Below are positions 14,557-16,416 of a DNA stretch of 16,416 nucleotides, one piece after another. Location of the stretch: positions 1-16,416 of the forward strand of contig DAOWME010000040.1 of the NCBI GenBank assembly GCA_030643245.1, given 5' to 3'. Below the pieces are notes generated by a model. It was given only the letters and a program-made list of their open reading frames with translations. It was not told where the DNA came from and did no database searches. Origin of the DNA: Deltaproteobacteria bacterium (GTDB lineage: Bacteria > Desulfobacterota > UBA8473). Numbering within the stretch: the stretch's first letter is position 1; the number at the start of each line of letters is the position of its first letter. A program made the position numbers and the translations under genes.

Positions 14557-15228
14557 TTATGCCCGCTGGAAGTGTGGCCGGTTGCCTTGGACTAAGGGTC
14601 TACCATGCAACACTTGTTCCATGGCAGACCCTAAGGCTCCCTCCAACTCGTCTCTGGATATCGAGACCCTGACTCTGTCCCTGTATCCTGAAACTACCCT
14701 ATTCAACCCAGCGATAATCTCATTTTCTCTTTTATCTTCATCTATCATGGTAATTTCTGTCTCTGGAGTTTGTGCCATCGATGTCAAACCTGAGACTATC
14801 CCATCAAAAAACATCTCAACTACTCGGGAATAATCAGCATCATGGATCTCCATGACAGGTATAGAAGTGGCAAAATCGAAGACCCCTATCTTCATTAAAG
14901 TTTCACAAAGGGTGGCGGCAGTTTTCCTTAATCTATCACAGGCAAGTGAAGAAGCTTCCCCTAAACCGAGTACGAGAATCTTGGGTGCTTGAATTCTTCC
15001 TTCTGAAGCAACAAGTACACTCTCCCCATATGTGCCTTTGATCTTTTCTTCCTTAATTAACCTGTAAATAACCCCATTCAGGCGTCGATCTATTAACTCC
15101 GCCGCTTTTCCCTGGAGAGGTCCATTTTCGAAAAGAAAAAGGACAATGGCCTGATTGCACAACTGATCTGCCGGCTTAGAAGAAATTAGAATCCTAAGTT
15201 GTCTCTTTTGCGTGATATCCATCTTCAT
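14557..15228 (-). CDS. Stand-alone M17 leucyl aminopeptidase N-terminal-like domain protein
   Basis: This 223-aa protein resembles only the N-terminal, macrodomain-like half of M17 leucyl aminopeptidases. The recognisable pattern is DQLCNQAIVLFLFENGPLQG near 21-40, then FKG-ge-like KGTYGESVLV near 64-73, and PKILVLGLGEASSL near 82-95 followed by a helical stretch. The zinc-binding catalytic half with the NTDAEGR motif is absent, so it should not be a peptidase. The start at 15228 overlaps the end of nusB by 35 nt with a weak GCAGG ahead; ATG at 15222 is an alternative. The overlap implies co-transcription with ribH-nusB. The last 25 codons contain a near-perfect 13-bp inverted repeat (14595-14607 and 14620-14632). 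Role unknown; ligand binding or a structural or regulatory role is possible. Confidence 0.75.
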   Translation of the reverse strand: MKMDITQKRQLRILISSKPADQLCNQAIVLFLFENGPLQGKAAELIDRRLNGVIYRLIKEEKIKGTYGESVLVASEGRIQAPKILVLGLGEASSLACDRLRKTAATLCETLMKIGVFDFATSIPVMEIHDADYSRVVEMFFDGIVSGLTSMAQTPETEITMIDEDKRENEIIAGLNRVVSGYRDRVRVSISRDELEGALGSAMEQVLHGRPLVQGNRPHFQRA

Positions 15229-15628
15229 TGATGCCTGCTGATATACTGTCCAAGATGCCGTTTATAAACGAACCTGATTTCTCAGAGCCGAACTTTTTAC
15301 CCAAATCGATGGCTTCATTAATGCTAACCTTGGATGGGATGTCATTGCAGTACAAGAGTTCAAAAATCGCTAACCTTAATATGTTTCTATCCACCCTGGA
15401 TATTCTTGTCAATCTCCAGTTTTCGGAGTATCTTTCAACGATACTGTCAATTTTATCCTTATACCGCCAAACACCCTTTACCAGTCTCTCGGAGAACTCT
15501 CGGGATCTCTCCAGGCTCTCGAAGTTTTTCCAGAAAAGGTCTAAGGCGTCTCTAACATTCTGGTGACTCGTATCAATCTGATAGAGAGCCTGAAGGGCTA
15601 ACTCTCTAGACTTTCTTCTTCCTCCCAT
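15194..15628 (-). CDS. nusB: Transcription antitermination factor NusB
   Basis: This 144-aa all-helical RNA-binding protein pairs with NusE (ribosomal protein S10) at boxA sites to support rRNA antitermination. It begins MGGRRKSRELALQALYQID, the typical NusB opening with the Arg-rich boxA-binding helix. It continues with FSERLVKGVW and the hallmark SRVDRNILRLAIFELLYC, then PSKVSINEAIDLGKKFGSEKSGSFINGILD near the C-terminus. Length is typical. The ATG at 15628 is preferred over the in-frame ATG at 15643 because AGAGGA lies 5 bases upstream and the protein then starts like its relatives. It follows ribH by 67 bases, a very common arrangement in bacteria. Its 3' end overlaps the start of the M17-like gene. 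Confidence 0.97.
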   Translation of the reverse strand: MGGRRKSRELALQALYQIDTSHQNVRDALDLFWKNFESLERSREFSERLVKGVWRYKDKIDSIVERYSENWRLTRISRVDRNILRLAIFELLYCNDIPSKVSINEAIDLGKKFGSEKSGSFINGILDSISAGINEDGYHAKETT

Positions 15629-15695
15629 CAAAATCCTCTGCATTAAGAGCCTAATTCCTTAGAAATTTGGGAACTCATTATAAGTCCCCATATAT

Positions 15696-16163
15696 TCAGA
15701 CTAGCTCTTTCAGAACGTTGGCCATCTCTACGGCAGAAATGGCCGCATCCCAGCCTTTATTGCCTGATTTTGAGCCTGCTCGCTCGATTGCCTGCTCTAT
15801 ACTGTCTGTGGTGATAACACCAAGAGAGATGGGGATCTCACATTCAAGGGAAACGGTAGCAATGCCTTTGGTAACCTCGGCGCTAATGTATTCGAAGTGA
15901 GGGGTAGCGCCTCTGATGACGGCGCCCAAGCATATAACACCGTTGTATTTTTGAGACTTGGCCAGTTTTTTTGCTGCTAATGGTATCTCAAAAGAACCGG
16001 GGACTTTCACTATATCTATGTCATTCGTATCCGCACCGGACCTGCGTAAGGCATCCAGCGCCCCACTTAACAATCTCTCACCGATAAAATCGTTAAACCT
16101 GCTCACTACGACCCCAAACTTCAAACCACGGGCATCGAGTTTCCCCTCTATAACTCTTGACAT
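15696..16163 (-). CDS. ribH: 6,7-dimethyl-8-ribityllumazine synthase
   Basis: This 155-aa enzyme condenses 5-amino-6-ribitylaminouracil with 3,4-dihydroxy-2-butanone 4-phosphate, the penultimate step of riboflavin synthesis, and usually assembles as pentamers or 60-mer shells. Seen motifs are VVSRFND near 19-25, VPGSFEIPLAAKKLA near 54-68, GAVIRGATPHFEYI at 80-93 with catalytic His89, and ITTDSIEQAIERAG-KSGNKGWDAA near the C-terminus with the phosphate-site Arg. Length is normal. The ATG at 16163 is chosen because GAGGAGG precedes it; the frame is also open from a GTG at 16181. Other rib genes are not in the window. The start lies only about 45 bp from the repeat element beginning at 16207, so that element sits in or near its promoter or separates it from upstream rib genes. 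Confidence 0.97.
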   Translation of the reverse strand: MSRVIEGKLDARGLKFGVVVSRFNDFIGERLLSGALDALRRSGADTNDIDIVKVPGSFEIPLAAKKLAKSQKYNGVICLGAVIRGATPHFEYISAEVTKGIATVSLECEIPISLGVITTDSIEQAIERAGSKSGNKGWDAAISAVEMANVLKELV

Positions 16164-16206
16164 CTCCCCTCCTCTTTGCACCTCAATGTCATCAACTATA
16201 ATTTAT

Positions 16207-16416
16207 CGACCAGTTCAGTTACACAAATCCAGTATGTTGAAGCTTCTCTGGTGATTCAGTCAACAGCATTGCGTTAGGGACGAGGCTGAAATAACTTCCC
16301 CATTTGTGCATCTCATCTTCAGGCCATCTTTGACCGATCTTCAAGCACAAAATCCTCGAAATAGGTCGGACTATTCCTGCGGTTTTGCGCTTTCAGATCG
16401 AACAAATCTAACCTAA
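16207..16416. mobile_element. Left end of a larger repeat/transposon-like element (runs off the window)
   Basis: The element starts with CGACCAGTTCAGTTACACAA, matching the inverted-repeat tip of the MITE at 14130-14229, and remains collinear with it for 70 bp (55 of 70 identical) before diverging. It continues to the window edge. It also contains AATCCTCGAAATA, 12 nt and CCTGCGGTT (16351-16384), the core shared with the 9819-9962 element. On the minus strand an open frame from the edge to a TGA at 16319-16321 encodes about 31 residues ending LEDRSKMA; this could be the end of an element-encoded protein or chance. The right end and any transposase would lie outside. Confidence 0.55.

Noticed and set aside
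16319..16416. Partial minus-strand gene at the right edge
   Set aside because: Only about 31 codons are visible and they lie inside a repeat element; not enough to call a gene.

Overview
All fifteen supportable genes lie on the minus strand, so biological order runs from high to low coordinates. The window looks bacterial. Split B12 acyl-CoA mutases (separate catalytic and cobalamin-binding subunits), a MeaB chaperone, two MmgE/PrpD proteins, an acyl-CoA synthetase and a sirtuin together suggest an anaerobic or syntrophic acid degrader, most likely of the Desulfobacterota/deltaproteobacterial type. That placement is inferred from gene content and style, not proven.

Right part (about 14557-16163): a housekeeping block of ribH, nusB and a protein resembling only the N-terminal domain of M17 leucyl aminopeptidases. 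To its right (16207 to the window end) begins a repeat element. Between this block and the next operon is a gap (14029-14556). It holds a 100-bp MITE-like element with near-perfect terminal inverted repeats and an 8-bp target duplication, a candidate minus-strand promoter, and a perfect 16-bp palindrome of the type bound by FCD-family GntR regulators.

Middle and left part (45-14028): an acyl-CoA catabolic locus. In transcription order it encodes a GntR/FCD regulator, MeaB, mutase 2 (large subunit, then B12 subunit), a second MITE-like element, MmgE/PrpD-2, an AMP-forming acyl-CoA synthetase, MmgE/PrpD-1, a Sir2 deacylase, a radical SAM protein with PDZ and DUF512-like parts (its start overlaps the sirtuin stop), and mutase 1 (B12 subunit, then large subunit).

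Working model (inference): the synthetase activates an imported, probably branched carboxylic acid. One or two B12-dependent carbon-skeleton rearrangements, served by MeaB, and PrpD-type dehydratase/isomerase/decarboxylase chemistry bring it into central metabolism. The sirtuin may keep the synthetase deacylated, and the GntR protein senses an acid or acyl-CoA. No carboxylase, epimerase, thiolase or acyl-CoA dehydrogenase is present, so this is not a simple propionate/methylmalonyl-CoA operon and the substrate stays unknown. Both mutase large subunits carry unusual active-site-region changes. The radical SAM protein has a reordered domain layout and an internal N-terminal duplication. These are the most novel-looking parts.
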